In this document: piece by piece, positions 46,095-57,190 of the stretch | How the letters are laid out: each line of letters opens with the position of its first letter | Numbering within the stretch: the first letter of the stretch is position 1 | From: Mytilus californianus | Lineage: Eukaryota; Mollusca; Bivalvia; Mytilida; Mytilidae | Direction: 5' to 3' | NCBI RefSeq assembly: GCF_021869535.1 | Contig: NW_026262679.1 | Span: 86,177,143-86,241,142, forward strand | DNA length: 64,000 nt | Translations under genes and position numbers: made by a program | The notes under the pieces: model-generated | Databases searched by the model: none | The model's input: the letters and a program-made list of their open reading frames with translations, nothing else | What the model was told of the DNA's origin: nothing

Positions 46095-46300
46095 CGTTTT
46101 TTATATAGATTAGACCGTTGGTTTTCCCGTTTGAATGGTTTTACACTAGTAATTTTTGGGGCCCTTTATAGCTTGCTGTTCGGTGTGAGCCAAGGCTCCT
46201 TGTTGAAGACCGTACTTTGACCTATAAAGGTTTACTTTTATAAATTTTGACTTTGATGGAGGGTTGTCTCATTTGCACTCATACCACATCGTCTTATATC
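46095..46300 (-). repeat. Mussel-type dispersed repeat, reverse fragment
   Basis: Reverse complement of the family: GGGGCCCTTTATAGCTTGCT, GTGAGCCAAGGCTCCTTGTT, GACCGTACTTTGACCTATAA and a GTTGTCTCATTTGCACTC end at 46,263. Confidence 0.7.
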
Positions 46301-48250
46301 TATCTACTAGTTATGCCTTTCAAAATATATTTTACTAAAGTCAAAAAGTTAACATGAAACCTTTGTATTGCGACATAAAGATTCTATGTACTGTAATTCC
46401 TGTTGGTCTTCCATGAAGAAATTCTAGATACTATTATGATTCGTTTAGAATTAAGCAAGCTTTTCGACCGAGTAAAATAATGTCCTAACATACCACTTAT
46501 GTAGGTTCTTTTATTTATGTCGTTGGTGTGCTGTCTCATTGTAATTGACCCCATATCTCCTTTCATTTATAATATAAAGTTACAAATTGAAAAATCGGTA
46601 CAAACAGGTATTTTCTTAACACGTGTATGTATTGACATGTAGATGTACATGCCCTATAACTAACTTGAATAAAATGTGATTTTGTATTAGGTCATTGAGA
46701 CAGCAATCCAGTGACAAACAAAAAGAAAAAAACGATCTCTGACAACTTAAACTCAAATGATCATATTAGACTTTGCATTTATTAGAAACAATTTGCAATG
46801 TTTTTTAAAACTTATTAATCTGATACATTTGTAATATGATAAAAGAAAATGCCTGTGGTTTTGAATTTCTGAACAATACTTTCAAATAGCTTAATGTTAC
46901 AAAGTGTATCATTACAAATTATTAATAATGCATATGAATCTTTCTGATAAACCATATTTCCCAATGATGTCTGCATAAGATGTATCACAACAGCAACAGT
47001 TTCGTTGAATTCAAATTTGTCAGGCTTAAAATATAAATTGAAGTTTTGATTGTTTATTTCCATTTGCCAAATGTAGCTATCATTTGCTTAAATGTGGTAT
47101 CAACACATGACCTAAGCTCCAGTAAGTTGACGAAACTTAGTTTGGAATAATTAAGAAGTCGGAATTATATACTTTAAAGATGTTTTAACTATTTAACATA
47201 TTTAAAATTGATGCCAAATTTACACATGTACAAATGCTGATCTTTTTTTAGCTGAAAGACACATTATTTGATTCTGCCAAATGCTTTCATTTTGTGTAAA
47301 AACATCCCAAGATTATTGACATATTACTAGCCCCGCCTTTCAAATAAAATTTGTTCGCGTACTTCGTGCAAACGATTATGCATTTAACTGTATAAATTTA
47401 TCACAATAAATAAATATCCTATGATATACATGTACAATAATGATTGAAATATGTTAAATAGTTTAATGAATTACATGTATCTACTTTGAAATCCACAACT
47501 TTATATGCTAAAAGCAGCTATTGATTTAACGTAGAATAATATTGCCTTTATTGCACAAGACAATTTCGGCCGATGTTGCGTTTTTAAAGTTTTAATTCTG
47601 ATTCAAAATGTGAACAACGCATATAAAATGTGATGGTTACTTGTTTTCATTTTGTATACAGGAGTAGGTTCGATAAGGCCCTAAAATTGACCCTTTTTTT
47701 TAGCTAAAATTTCAAATAAGCAATAAGGATTAATTGACCAATATCACATTGAATCACGATTTTTTTAACTGGAAACATAGAGCGCACTCATCAACAAGAC
47801 ATAACATTTTTCATATCTTGTTTAAATACTTAGTTTTGCGAAGCCAGCGCTCTGTTTCCTAGGACTTATTTGTTAGAAATTCAGACGATTTTGTCAAACA
47901 CCAACATCTTTATTTTTGGCTTATTTTGGTTCTAAATGTTGACATGGTACGAGAAAAGCTGCACAAAAATAGTTCTATTTATCTTTTTTACGTGTCTTAT
48001 CATCAACTAGTAAGAAACATCTTTTATCTTTAAACAATGGACTTATTTTTATATTCGGAGCCAAATATGGCCCATACCAAATTTACTCCTTTTCAAAAAA
48101 GTATATCATTCCGTAAATCGGTATATTGATACTCAGTGCTATATAATTATATGTTTGTTGTTGAAAACAATTTAGCAAAATTAATGTTTTAATATCTTGA
48201 ATTTCTTGTTTTACATCGAACGGTATTCAGAATCTAAATAAATTATCTTG
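46300..48250. other. Spacer with diverged duplicated segments
   Basis: 46,811-46,920 aligns with 48,640-48,750 (ATATGATAAAAGAAAAT, TTTCTGAACAAT, TGTATCATTA / TGTACCATTA), showing an old duplication. No gene can be supported. Confidence 0.45.
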
Positions 48251-48803
48251 TCATAGTAAGCACTAGATGTGGGTTATACGCCAATGAGACAAGAACCAAA
48301 CACACACATATACATCCAAACGACACATACATGTAAAAACACACATACATAAAATACATCATAGACATCGCAATGTCAAAATACGGGTTTTATCAATAGA
48401 CAAGCGTCCATACAATATCAAGATATAAATCGCCCAAGAAACATGAGAATAAATCTTACATTGACTTTGAAAGATATGTTATCAACATCGAAAAAAAATA
48501 ATCGAAAAATCTTCATAGAGGTCAAATAACGCAACTCAGCAAATTCTCTAAATATCAAAAACCAGTCTTAACTACAAAATCCTTAATTATTTAAAAGGTG
48601 TTATTGGGTTTATTGGAAACAACTGAGTTATTTCGTGAAACTTATAAATCTGAAAATATGATAAAAGAAAATTTATGTGGTTTCGATTTTCTGAACAATG
48701 CTTTTAAATTCTTTTAAATGGTATAATTTTACAGAAGTGTACCATTAGAAAATTTTCTTTTAAACAGAGCACTGGCTTCGAAAAACTAAGTATTTAAATG
48801 GTC
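47818..48803. repeat. Inverted repeat, ~40-bp arms
   Basis: CTTGTTTAAATACTTAG..CCAGCGCTCTGTTT (47,818-47,858) is the reverse complement, with few mismatches, of AAACAGAGCACTGG..CTAAGTATTTAAATGG (48,763-48,803). Confidence 0.6.
48257..48720. repeat. Diverged duplicate of 50,225-51,420, without the MITE
   Basis: Shared words in order: CGGGTTTTATCAATAGACAA / CGGGTTTCAACAATGGACAA, CCATACAATATCAAG / CCATACAATATATCATG, TTCATAGAGGTCAAA, ACGCAACTCA. This copy is uninterrupted at the place (48,405-48,413) where the other holds the 720-bp element. Confidence 0.65.
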
Positions 48804-48851
48804 CATTACCAATATTTTATAATTCAAATAAATCTTTGTGATATGCTGGTC

Positions 48852-48852
<1 letters not shown>

Positions 48853-48900
<48 letters not shown>
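48853..48900. repeat. (TA)n microsatellite
   Basis: About 47 bases of alternating A and T. Confidence 0.95.
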
Positions 48901-48903
<3 letters not shown>

Positions 48904-49017
48904 CATATACTTATAGAAAATAATGGTATAATTGTACCCCATGATAAAACTTATTTGTACATATATTTATTCATTAAATTTAAAGAATTGCCCTAGCCGT
49001 GTGGTATGACTTTTGTT

Positions 49018-49077
49018 ATCAACTGCTTCCGGTTTATATCAACTGCTTCCGTTTCATATCAACTGCTTCCGGTTATT
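49018..49077. repeat. Three 20-bp tandem copies
   Basis: ATCAACTGCTTCCG recurs at intervals of exactly 20 bp (core AACTGCTTCC at 49,021, 49,041, 49,061). Confidence 0.85.
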
Positions 49078-49336
49078 ATCGCATGCTTTTCTGTAACGTT
49101 ATCGCATGATAGTTCGACGTCATTCGGCAAATTCCGGAAAATGTACCTAAATGGTACGTTTTTTTTTAGTAGAACATAACAAAGTTGGAGAAAAAGAAAA
49201 TATTAATAATCAGGAAAATATATTATTAAAAAATACAAAACAAATATTACAACAAATGCATTGTTTCAAAGTTTTAAAAATAGTTTTGTCTGTATGTCTT
49301 CTGCTGAAGTATATGATAAAAAGAACATAAGATGTC

Positions 49337-49447
49337 GTTTTTCATATTAGACCCCTTATCAGCCCATGGTCAAAATCATCCCTGGAGCCTGTCGGCTCTC
49401 GGGCTGATAACATGACCTAGGGCTGATAAGGGGTCTGATATGAAAAA
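49337..49447. repeat. Stem-loop, 28-bp arms
   Basis: GTTTTTCATATTAGACCCC..CAGCCC (49,337-49,364) pairs with GGGCTG..GGGGTCTGATATGAAAAA (49,420-49,447) with one or two mismatches around a 55-base loop. The loop contains another GGGCTGATAA. It may be a short foldback MITE; I see no target duplication. Confidence 0.7.
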
Positions 49448-50350
49448 GGCCATGTTATAATCTATATATATGGGTTGAATTACATATATCACATCAGTAA
49501 CAAGAACTATACTGAAGTTTCGAGGATATTCAAATGTAAGGTCAAAAAAATAAATAAGTCTTGATTGTTCATTTTTGCTTACAAAATAAAATAACAGCGA
49601 GCTTAGCTATAGCTATTATTTGCTAGAAATAGTATCAAGAGTGGCCAAGTTTTTGTATTTGTTTTACGCCGAGGGTAAAAATCAGTAAGTTGACGAAAAA
49701 GTCTAAATGATAAACTGTAAAAAAAAAAACCCAATTCAACATATTAAAATCTGTAAACACTTAGTACATTTTTTATGTTAAAGACAATTAAGAGAATGTT
49801 CTAACGTTAAAAAAAACTACGAACGATCACCAGAACCAAACAATTGATCGCTTATCGTTAGGACAATACATAGTGTATATGTCAATAGAATTTAAATTTT
49901 GGATTTGAATGACCCTCATAATCTTTTGGATAAATACATTGTTACAGTACTCAAAATTTGACCTAAATCAATCTTAAGCACTAGTCAACTTTAAGCATGA
50001 TAATCTGATAACACGTAAAAAAAATATTATGTGATGACAAAATATTGTTAGAACCTAGATGTACATACATTAAGTTGTGATACTGTCTAATCTGGTTATA
50101 GATTTATGAAACATTTTTTTGAAAATGACAATTAAAAGAAATAATTTAAGAGAAAATGCCCAAACGTCTTTTCTTTAGTTATGAACATAACATTTTTGTA
50201 CATGTACCGTTATTGAGTTAACGTAGAAGGAGATGTAGAAAAGGGGAAAAAAAGGGGGGGGTACAGTAATGAGAAGTGAACACACGACACAAGCACACAA
50301 ACGACATTTAACAGTCAGCATACGGGTTTCAACAATGGACAAGTGCCATA

Positions 50351-51070
50351 GGCGTAGAACGTTTGCACATTTTTACTTGTTACTCGAAAAGACATTTGCG
50401 CTCCAAACACTATGGGCATTTGCACTTTAATCATTGATACACCTGAATTAAATTGACCTGACATTTTTTAATTTTAAAAGTAATCTTAACCAAATTTTCT
50501 TAAATCGATGAAAGATGTTTCCACAAGTTCCCGTACAAACCACAAAATCAGAAAAAAAATATGCTGGTAAACGATAGGAAAAAAGAAATTTTTATGGATG
50601 GAACTTTTCAAATTTTGTCGTAAATTCTTCAAGTGTCCATTCTATTGCAAGTAAATTCCGAGGAACTGTACCATCATAGTTTATAATTTTGTGAAGACCG
50701 AAATTTGAATTTTTAACCCACCTGCTGTTTATGTTAACTTTAAAGAAAGAGTCATGGTTGTTATCAGGAATTTACTTCCATCCTCCCTCTTGGAGTGTTG
50801 AGTTTTAACATGACATAAGAATGATGGCGAAATATGTAGGCCTGTATATAAATATATGAATGTGTTGTGTTTTTTATATTAAATTATTTTCGAATTTTTC
50901 CATGATAACTCAAATATTATATTATGTTGATAAATAAAGCGAAAATGTCCTATAGAAAAAGCGCAAATGTCCTTTTTTAATAGCGCATATGTCCTAAAAA
51001 TTAAAGCGCAAATGCCCATTTAAAAAGCGCAAATAATGTCCTATCAAAAAGCACAAACATCCCGCGCCGA
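50351..51070. mobile_element. 720-bp MITE with 8-bp target duplication
   Basis: GTGCCATA flanks both sides (50,343-50,350 and 51,071-51,078). The duplicated spacer at 48,257-48,720 shows the empty site. The ends are diverged inverted repeats: GGCGTAGAACGTTTGCAC against GGCGCGGGATGTTTGTGC, with six differences in 18, all transitions. Subterminal GCGCAAATGTCC words repeat five or six times at the right (50,937-51,055), and in inverse sense at the left (50,391-50,430). An 8-bp duplication fits hAT or a similar superfamily. It has no ORF. Confidence 0.72.
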
Positions 51071-51429
51071 GTGCCATACAATATATCATGATACAAATCT
51101 CCCAGAACTTGTGAAAAGATTTTACTGAAACATTAAAAGATCTGCTTTCAACACCAATAGAATATTTCATTTCTATGAAAAAAGTTTATTTATATTAAAT
51201 GTGTTGAACCAAACGCATACATCCTTGATACTGTGGTATATAGTGCATGCATGCTAAGGTGATATATAATGATCATGATCACATTGAGAAAGAAAACAAA
51301 TATATTGAAAAATCATTCATAGAGGTCAAAGAACGCAACTCATCAAGATCTTCAATAAAAATCACGCAAAACTACAGAATCTTCAGTAATCAAGCTATTA
51401 ATAATATCTAGTTTTGTTGTAGATTTGAG

Positions 51430-52920
51430 TTTATGTGAGAGTTTTTGATATGTGAATAAACTGCAATGTTTGAATGCTTACTCAAAATAACATTACGTTC
51501 AGTTTAAAAATGATGATTCATGATCAATGCGTGCTGTCGAAGTGCTCAAGATTTTTTGGTTACAGATGACGACACCACGATTGCACGCTTAAAATTTAAA
51601 ACGCTTATTTACAATTCATCACAATATTTGGTTCTTTTAAAATATAAGCTCGCATATTTTTGCGTGTTTTCTTTGTAAGGGCATTTTAAGTAGTTTGTTA
51701 AAAAAAAACTTTTACATGTACTTGTAAGGCAGTGCAGTTTTCAAGGGTGTACATGTATAATCGTACTTTAAATTCAGTGTACAGTTTCCCTTTCATGTTT
51801 GTAGAATTTAGTTGTACATGCTACAGAAACTTTTTATTCTATACGGTTTTAAATGAAGTCATTTTCAAATAAGAATCGTTTACAATGAAGAGATATATAA
51901 AACCTATTTGACATGAGTGTGCTTGATGAGGAACATGTATTCGGTTTAATTTTGATATACTAAAGTGATTTCGATTATAATCAACATACTGAAATACTCA
52001 TCTTTCAATATTACAAATGTTTTTTAAAAAGTTGCAATGTATTTTTCTTCTTCTATAAATCACATCTTTATTTTACTGTTTCTTGTTTTCGTTATGCTTT
52101 ATCTCTCAAGTATCTTAAATTTGTATAATTACTTGATTATTCTTTCCACATCACATACGTCTCCTTGTGCCGTGTAAGTTAGAACAAATGGATGTAAGAA
52201 AGAAATATGTTTTATTTGAGTCGGTATTCATTAAATCTTTAAAGTATTCTCAAAGGTACAAAGTTTGACATAGCTTTGCAACGGTAATGTGCGCAAGTTT
52301 TTTGCGTAATGTAATTGTATTTTAATGTCTCTAACCATATGGTACCTGTGGGAAAACATAAACTAGATACAACGGTATGAAGGAACCAAACAATTACGAA
52401 GTCTATTCGTGTTGATGGTATTTTTCTTCGCAAACACTTCTTCCATACATGTTTAAGGCTAACGAGGGATCACTGAAGTTAGTTTTGAATATGATTTATG
52501 TATTAAGCACATTTACCATTGTCATTTGAATTTTGCGTAAAGCATTATCTCGAAGTTATGAGTTCTATTTGTTGTAGATCAACATCATTATGGTAAACAA
52601 TCTAAGCATTTAGACTTGTGTTCAAATTATACAGCTAAATGAAATTTCGATAGTTTGGTATAACATTTCCACAACGATTGGAAGTTACATAGGTACATGT
52701 AGAAACACAGTGCATAGTTTTACATAGTTAATCGAATAGCTGGTTAAACTAACCAGACACATTATTATTGTGGTTCTATGTCATGTAGACTTTGCTCCTA
52801 CGACTGGATGGTATATTTACACATGTATTGACTTTCTTTTAATTTAGGGATCCCTGTAGTAATAATGGTTAGGGTAAGAGTTTTCTATTGGTTTGGGTAA
52901 GGTTATGGTTTCTTCTAACT
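51430..52920. other. AT-rich spacer
   Basis: No gene or repeat family recognised. Short frames lack any signature. Confidence 0.5.
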
Positions 52921-52926
52921 TAGGTA

Positions 52927-52995
52927 TAAAAATAAGTAGATGTGGTATGATTGCCAATGAGACAACTCTCCACAAGAGACCAAATTAAACAGAAA
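52927..52995 (+). repeat. Mussel-type dispersed repeat, short fragment
   Basis: AAATAAGTAGATGTGGTATG and TTGCCAATGAGACAACTCTC followed by AAGAGACCAAATTAA, the same start as the copies at 23,660 and 44,060. Confidence 0.7.
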
Positions 52996-53083
52996 TTAGG
53001 GTTTGTTTTCAAGGTCAAGGCTACATGTAGGTATGAGTAAGGTTAAGTTTAATCTACCACTTATCTACGTTTCAGATTGATAT

Positions 53084-53392
53084 TGCTGGTGTTGAGATCT
53101 GACTGTGCATGCTGGTGTTGAGTTTTCACTGTGCATGCTGGTGTTGAGTTCTCACTGTGCATACTGGTGTTGAGTTCTCACTGCGCATGCTGGTGTTGAG
53201 TTCACACTGTGCATACTGGTGTTGAGTTCTCACTGCGCATGCTGGTGTTGAGTTCACACTGTGCATGCTGGTGCTGAGTTCTGACTGTGCATGCTGGTGT
53301 TGAGTTGTCCCTGTGCATGCTGGTGTTGAGTTCTGACTGTGCATTCTGGTGTTGTGTTCTCACTGTGCATGATGGCGTTGCATGCTGGTGGT
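53084..53392. repeat. 26-bp minisatellite, eleven copies plus partials
   Basis: Unit TGCTGGTGTTGAGTTCTCAC plus TGTGCA; eleven consecutive 26-bp units from 53,084 to 53,369 and two partial units after. Higher-order alternation is visible: units with ..TCTCACTGCGCA and ..TCACACTGTGCA alternate at 53,162-53,265. The minus-strand frame through it is a by-product. Confidence 0.93.
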
Positions 53393-53399
53393 TGTAGTT

Positions 53400-54420
53400 A
53401 TTTCACACTGAAATATCTCCGCTTTCCTATAGTTGATATATGACAGTTCATAAACCATTGTGTTTAATTCAGTTATCAGCCTTAAACCTGTTTCACTGTA
53501 AATCACTGAATACCAGGAAGAGTGATTTCTATGCTACATGTATCAGTGGTCATAAAACATTTCTTTATAGCTACCATCTTTTTATATCCTGCAAGTACTT
53601 CTTGTACAGTTCACGCTTTCGATTTTAAAATCATAAAATGGTGTAGGAAAGATAGAAAATACATCAAGGAGATTCCTTGCTTGCTTTTTCTCTTTTATGA
53701 AAATTTCTGAACTGTTTACAAAACAATATCCCAACGCTACTAATTGCAGTTGTATTTTCATATCTAATACAATAGATGTTTTTCATTTATTTTGTTTTTT
53801 GTTTCTGCTCTTTTTCCAATCCCCCAAGACTTTTTTTTCTGCTGAGAAAACAGTTATTATAAAGGTCGATGTGAAACAATACACCATATTTCATTATCAC
53901 TTAATCCCCTAAAGCAGTTTCATAATTTGTATGCATTTATTCCCTTATGAGATGCCATAGTTGCGTGTCAAATGTGTAACACAAATGCAGTAATCAAAAT
54001 AAATGGCATTTAATTAAATAAATGAAGTATTGACGAAGCAACTTCAAATCTGTTGGTCGGCGTTTATTGGAGTTAGATTGCTGCACTTACATGAACTAAT
54101 GAAATACGACGGTGTTGAATAATGGTTTTCATAATGTTTATTGCACTGTGTTATACAAATAAATAAAATAAACTGTTGAAAAAGATTACCTTTTTTGCAA
54201 GTGCTGGTTTCAAAAAATGCCCTTGTTATTTTTTCATTGACGCTAGGCAAATTTACGTTCAATATTATCAATAAATGTGATTAAATTTTGTAGAACTTTC
54301 AAATTATATATAAGCATTTAATTGTTTGAATGTTGAAGTCTTTGTTATTTTAAGTAACAGATAAAGTAGGAGGTAGGGGATTAAGTTTTTTATAAAAGTT
54401 TCACCCCATTACATGTTCAT
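53400..54420. other. AT-rich spacer
   Basis: Nothing can be supported; overlapping short frames on the plus strand (53,440-53,912) show no family features. Confidence 0.45.
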
Positions 54421-54439
54421 TTGTCTTTCCCTGACCCGG

Positions 54440-54790
54440 AACCTTGTCAGTGATTTTCTATAGTAACTGTTTTTATGTATATATGTGACAGATGACGACG
54501 GATATGTTCCAATGCCGAAACCACAATCCCGTCCTCTTTTCTTCGAATGTGACAACACCGAATATATACTTACATAAGCAGCATGGTGGATGCCACATAG
54601 GGAGCAGGATCTCATACCCCATAGCACCTGATATCACGCCTAGTTTTGGGTGGGGTTCGTGAAGCTCATTATTTAGTTTTCAATGTTGTGTTTGTGTTTT
54701 GTTCTTTATTCGTTTATTTGCCATGGAATTGTTAGTTTGTCTTCGAGGTATGAGTTTTAAAATCACTTTGGTATTTTCTGCCTCTCTTTA
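54440..54790 (+). repeat. Retroelement-tail fragment, sense orientation
   Basis: Sense match to the 3' noncoding tail of the 13,680 element: GATGACGACGGATATGTTCC, GAGCAGGATCT, AGCACCTGATATCACG, GGGTGGGGTTCGTG and GCCATGGAATTGTTAGTTTG. Confidence 0.65.
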
Positions 54791-54799
54791 ACGTTTTTG

Positions 54800-55850
54800 T
54801 TGAAAGTTTTTTTTTTAATATGGGAATTTGTTATCGGCACATTTTTGATACTTTCTGTTAATCAATTCACAACTTCGTAATATTTTTAAAAAACAAATTA
54901 CACAGTGCATGCAAAATATTTCCTTCCAGTTGTAGATATCGGACAAACGCGATTTTACTATGTTTCATTACATAATAAAATGTATAAGTATTCCTGTAAA
55001 TCTAATCTACCCTCCTATTGTATTGCCCATTTTGTACAACAGATGAAGATCATTTATCATTTCATGACAATTTTCATGTATCAATTAAAACAAAATATCA
55101 TGCTTCTTCCATCGAGATAAACTTAAATTGCATTTTCACCAGTTCATTCTAATGAAAATCGATATTTTTTTTATCTATTTTGATTATCTTGCATATAAGA
55201 GTCAGCTTTTATCCATTTGTATTTTACCAAAAGACAAGTTTATACTGATAGAGCTGATTGCAGTTCATCGGAATCATCTTAAACTGTCAATCAACATTGA
55301 TTTATTGGACTCAAACAGTTTTTTGTTGCTTAGTTTACATCTGTGTTAGAGTGGTTTTATTTTTGTTCCAGATATTGAAACATACATTCAATTATCAACA
55401 TTTGAGCCTACTCTTAAAACTGATGTAATTTCATTCATCCAAATAAGTTTCTTGTACACGAGACGTCCAGTTGTTCCGGATTTTATTTGATGCCCATGAA
55501 CATTTTTGTAGTAATAAACTGTCTATCAATAGGCAATACACAGCCCTAAATTCAAATGGTTTATTGGGTGCATTGGAAATGAAAACATGTTTGATTTCGA
55601 AGCTGAACAAATAAACTAATAAAATCTTTTGATTCGTCATTCAAAATGTAGAACAAAGGTTCCATTTAGTAACATGTTTGTTTACGTGAGCATATCTTGC
55701 ATGTCGTTTGATTACTGTTTCAAATAAGATTCCTTTGCTTGTTGAAACACACCTTCCCTTCTTAAAATGTTATTTATTATAAAGAGATGTTCCAATATAT
55801 ATATGTTGCCGTACTTACAGTTCAAGACCATTCAGTCTTACACAGTCTAA
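54800..55850. other. AT-rich spacer
   Basis: Several 65-75-codon frames occur on both strands but none has a motif, good splice context or counterpart elsewhere. No gene called. Confidence 0.45.
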
Positions 55851-55857
55851 TAACAAC

Positions 55858-56150
55858 TTACCCCCTCGGTGGTCATGTGGTAGCGTAATCGTCTCGAGTG
55901 CAGGAGGGGTTCGATCCCTGGACGGGTCAAACCGAAGAATTGAAAGCTGGCATAAGCTGCTTTTTTGCATAAAATACTGCATTTTCGTGCAGTGGCAAAG
56001 GCTGGTCGGCTCGGAGTTACCTTGTGAACTAACACGTTAACAATCCGACTCAATATGTCAGTCTAGAACAAAGTAGGGTTCATTTTTTCAGTTTAAGTCC
56101 TGACATGCATGTTGTATTTGCTATTGGACGTTGAACACAAATCATGATTC
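55858..56150 (+). mobile_element. tRNA-derived SINE
   Basis: A box-A-like TGGTCATGTGG (55,870-55,880) and a perfect box B GGTTCGATCCC (55,908-55,918) mark an internal polymerase III promoter. The tRNA-like head does not close into an acceptor stem, so this is not a tRNA gene. A body of about 130 bp follows. Then comes a 3' region starting AAGTCCTGACATGCATG, which resembles the 3' end of the other SINE-like family (CCTGAACATGCATG..GGACGTTAAG). Sharing a 3' tail suggests both use the same LINE partner. Confidence 0.7.
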
Positions 56151-56706
56151 CTTTCATTCATCTGACTTGATACATGTATGTTGTATTTGCTATTGGACGT
56201 CGAACACAAATCATTCCTTTCATTCATCTGACTTGATACATGTATGTTGTATTTGCTATTGGACGTTGAACACAAATCAATCCTTTCATTTATCTGACTT
56301 GATACATGTATGTTGTATTTGCTATTGGACGTTGAATACAAATCATTCCTTTCGTTCATCTGACTTGATTCATGTATGTTGTATTTGCTATTGGACGTTG
56401 AACACAAATCATTCCTTTCATTCATCTGACTTGATACATGTATGTTGTATTTGCTATTGGACGTTGAGCACAAATCATTCCTTTCATTCATCTGACTTGA
56501 TACATGTATATTGTATTTGCTATTGGACGTTGAACACAAATCATTCCTTTCATTCATCTGACTTGATACATGTATGTTGTATTTGCTATTGGACGTTGAA
56601 CACAAATCATTCCTTTCATTCATCTGACTTGATACATGTATGTTGTATTTGCTATTGGACGTTGAACACAAATCATTCCTTTCATTCATCTGACTTGATA
56701 CATGTA
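56100..56706. repeat. 66-bp minisatellite, nine copies
   Basis: The core TTGTATTTGCTATTGGACG recurs at 56,112, 56,181, 56,247, 56,313, 56,379, 56,445, 56,511, 56,577 and 56,643: one 69-bp step, then 66-bp steps. The first copy is continuous with the SINE 3' tail, so the array seems to have grown from it. Since 66 is divisible by three and the unit lacks stops in one frame on each strand, 240- and 198-codon frames run through it; I do not call these genes. Confidence 0.92.
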
Positions 56707-57190
56707 ATAGCGACCAGAAGTATAAAATCTGATAACTTTACGCTAGTGATGAATAGTATCTGTTATACCGAAATGACCAGTTGTGTATTTGTTTTTTGGT
56801 TAGTTGCATTCAGTAATTTCAGTATTATAATAGATGAGTACATGAATCAATAGTACAAGGAAAAAACTGGAATGAATAGTAGCAATAGGGTCGTGGAAGA
56901 TTGAACATATGAAAGTATTTTTTTTTACTCTCAAAAAATGAAAACTTTTTACATTTTCGGACCTTAAAATCATATACCCCGGTATCTTCGTATACAATAT
57001 AGATCAAAAGGAACAATGCCTATATTGCTGTACTTCATCGTACAACGATGATTTCAAAGAACCCCAAAATGTACACGTAGATCAAGCCATCACCTTTCGT
57101 TGACTTAAGTGGCACTACGAGAAGACAACCAAAGACAAACCACTGCATATGTCCTTGAAGAAACACATGCCAGGGTTTTCAATAACTATA

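Noticed and set aside
52860-53040. Telomere-like GGTTAGGGT words
   Set aside because: Only one or two isolated occurrences, no array.
53084-53392. CRISPR-like direct repeats
   Set aside because: The units are contiguous with no spacers and the DNA is eukaryotic; this is a minisatellite.
55861-55930. tRNA gene
   Set aside because: Box B is perfect but no acceptor or anticodon stem closes; the body and tail identify a SINE.
56093-56853. Long frames on both strands (198 and 240 codons)
   Set aside because: They arise from the 66-bp tandem array, whose length is divisible by three; both strands are open at once and no flanking coding signals exist.
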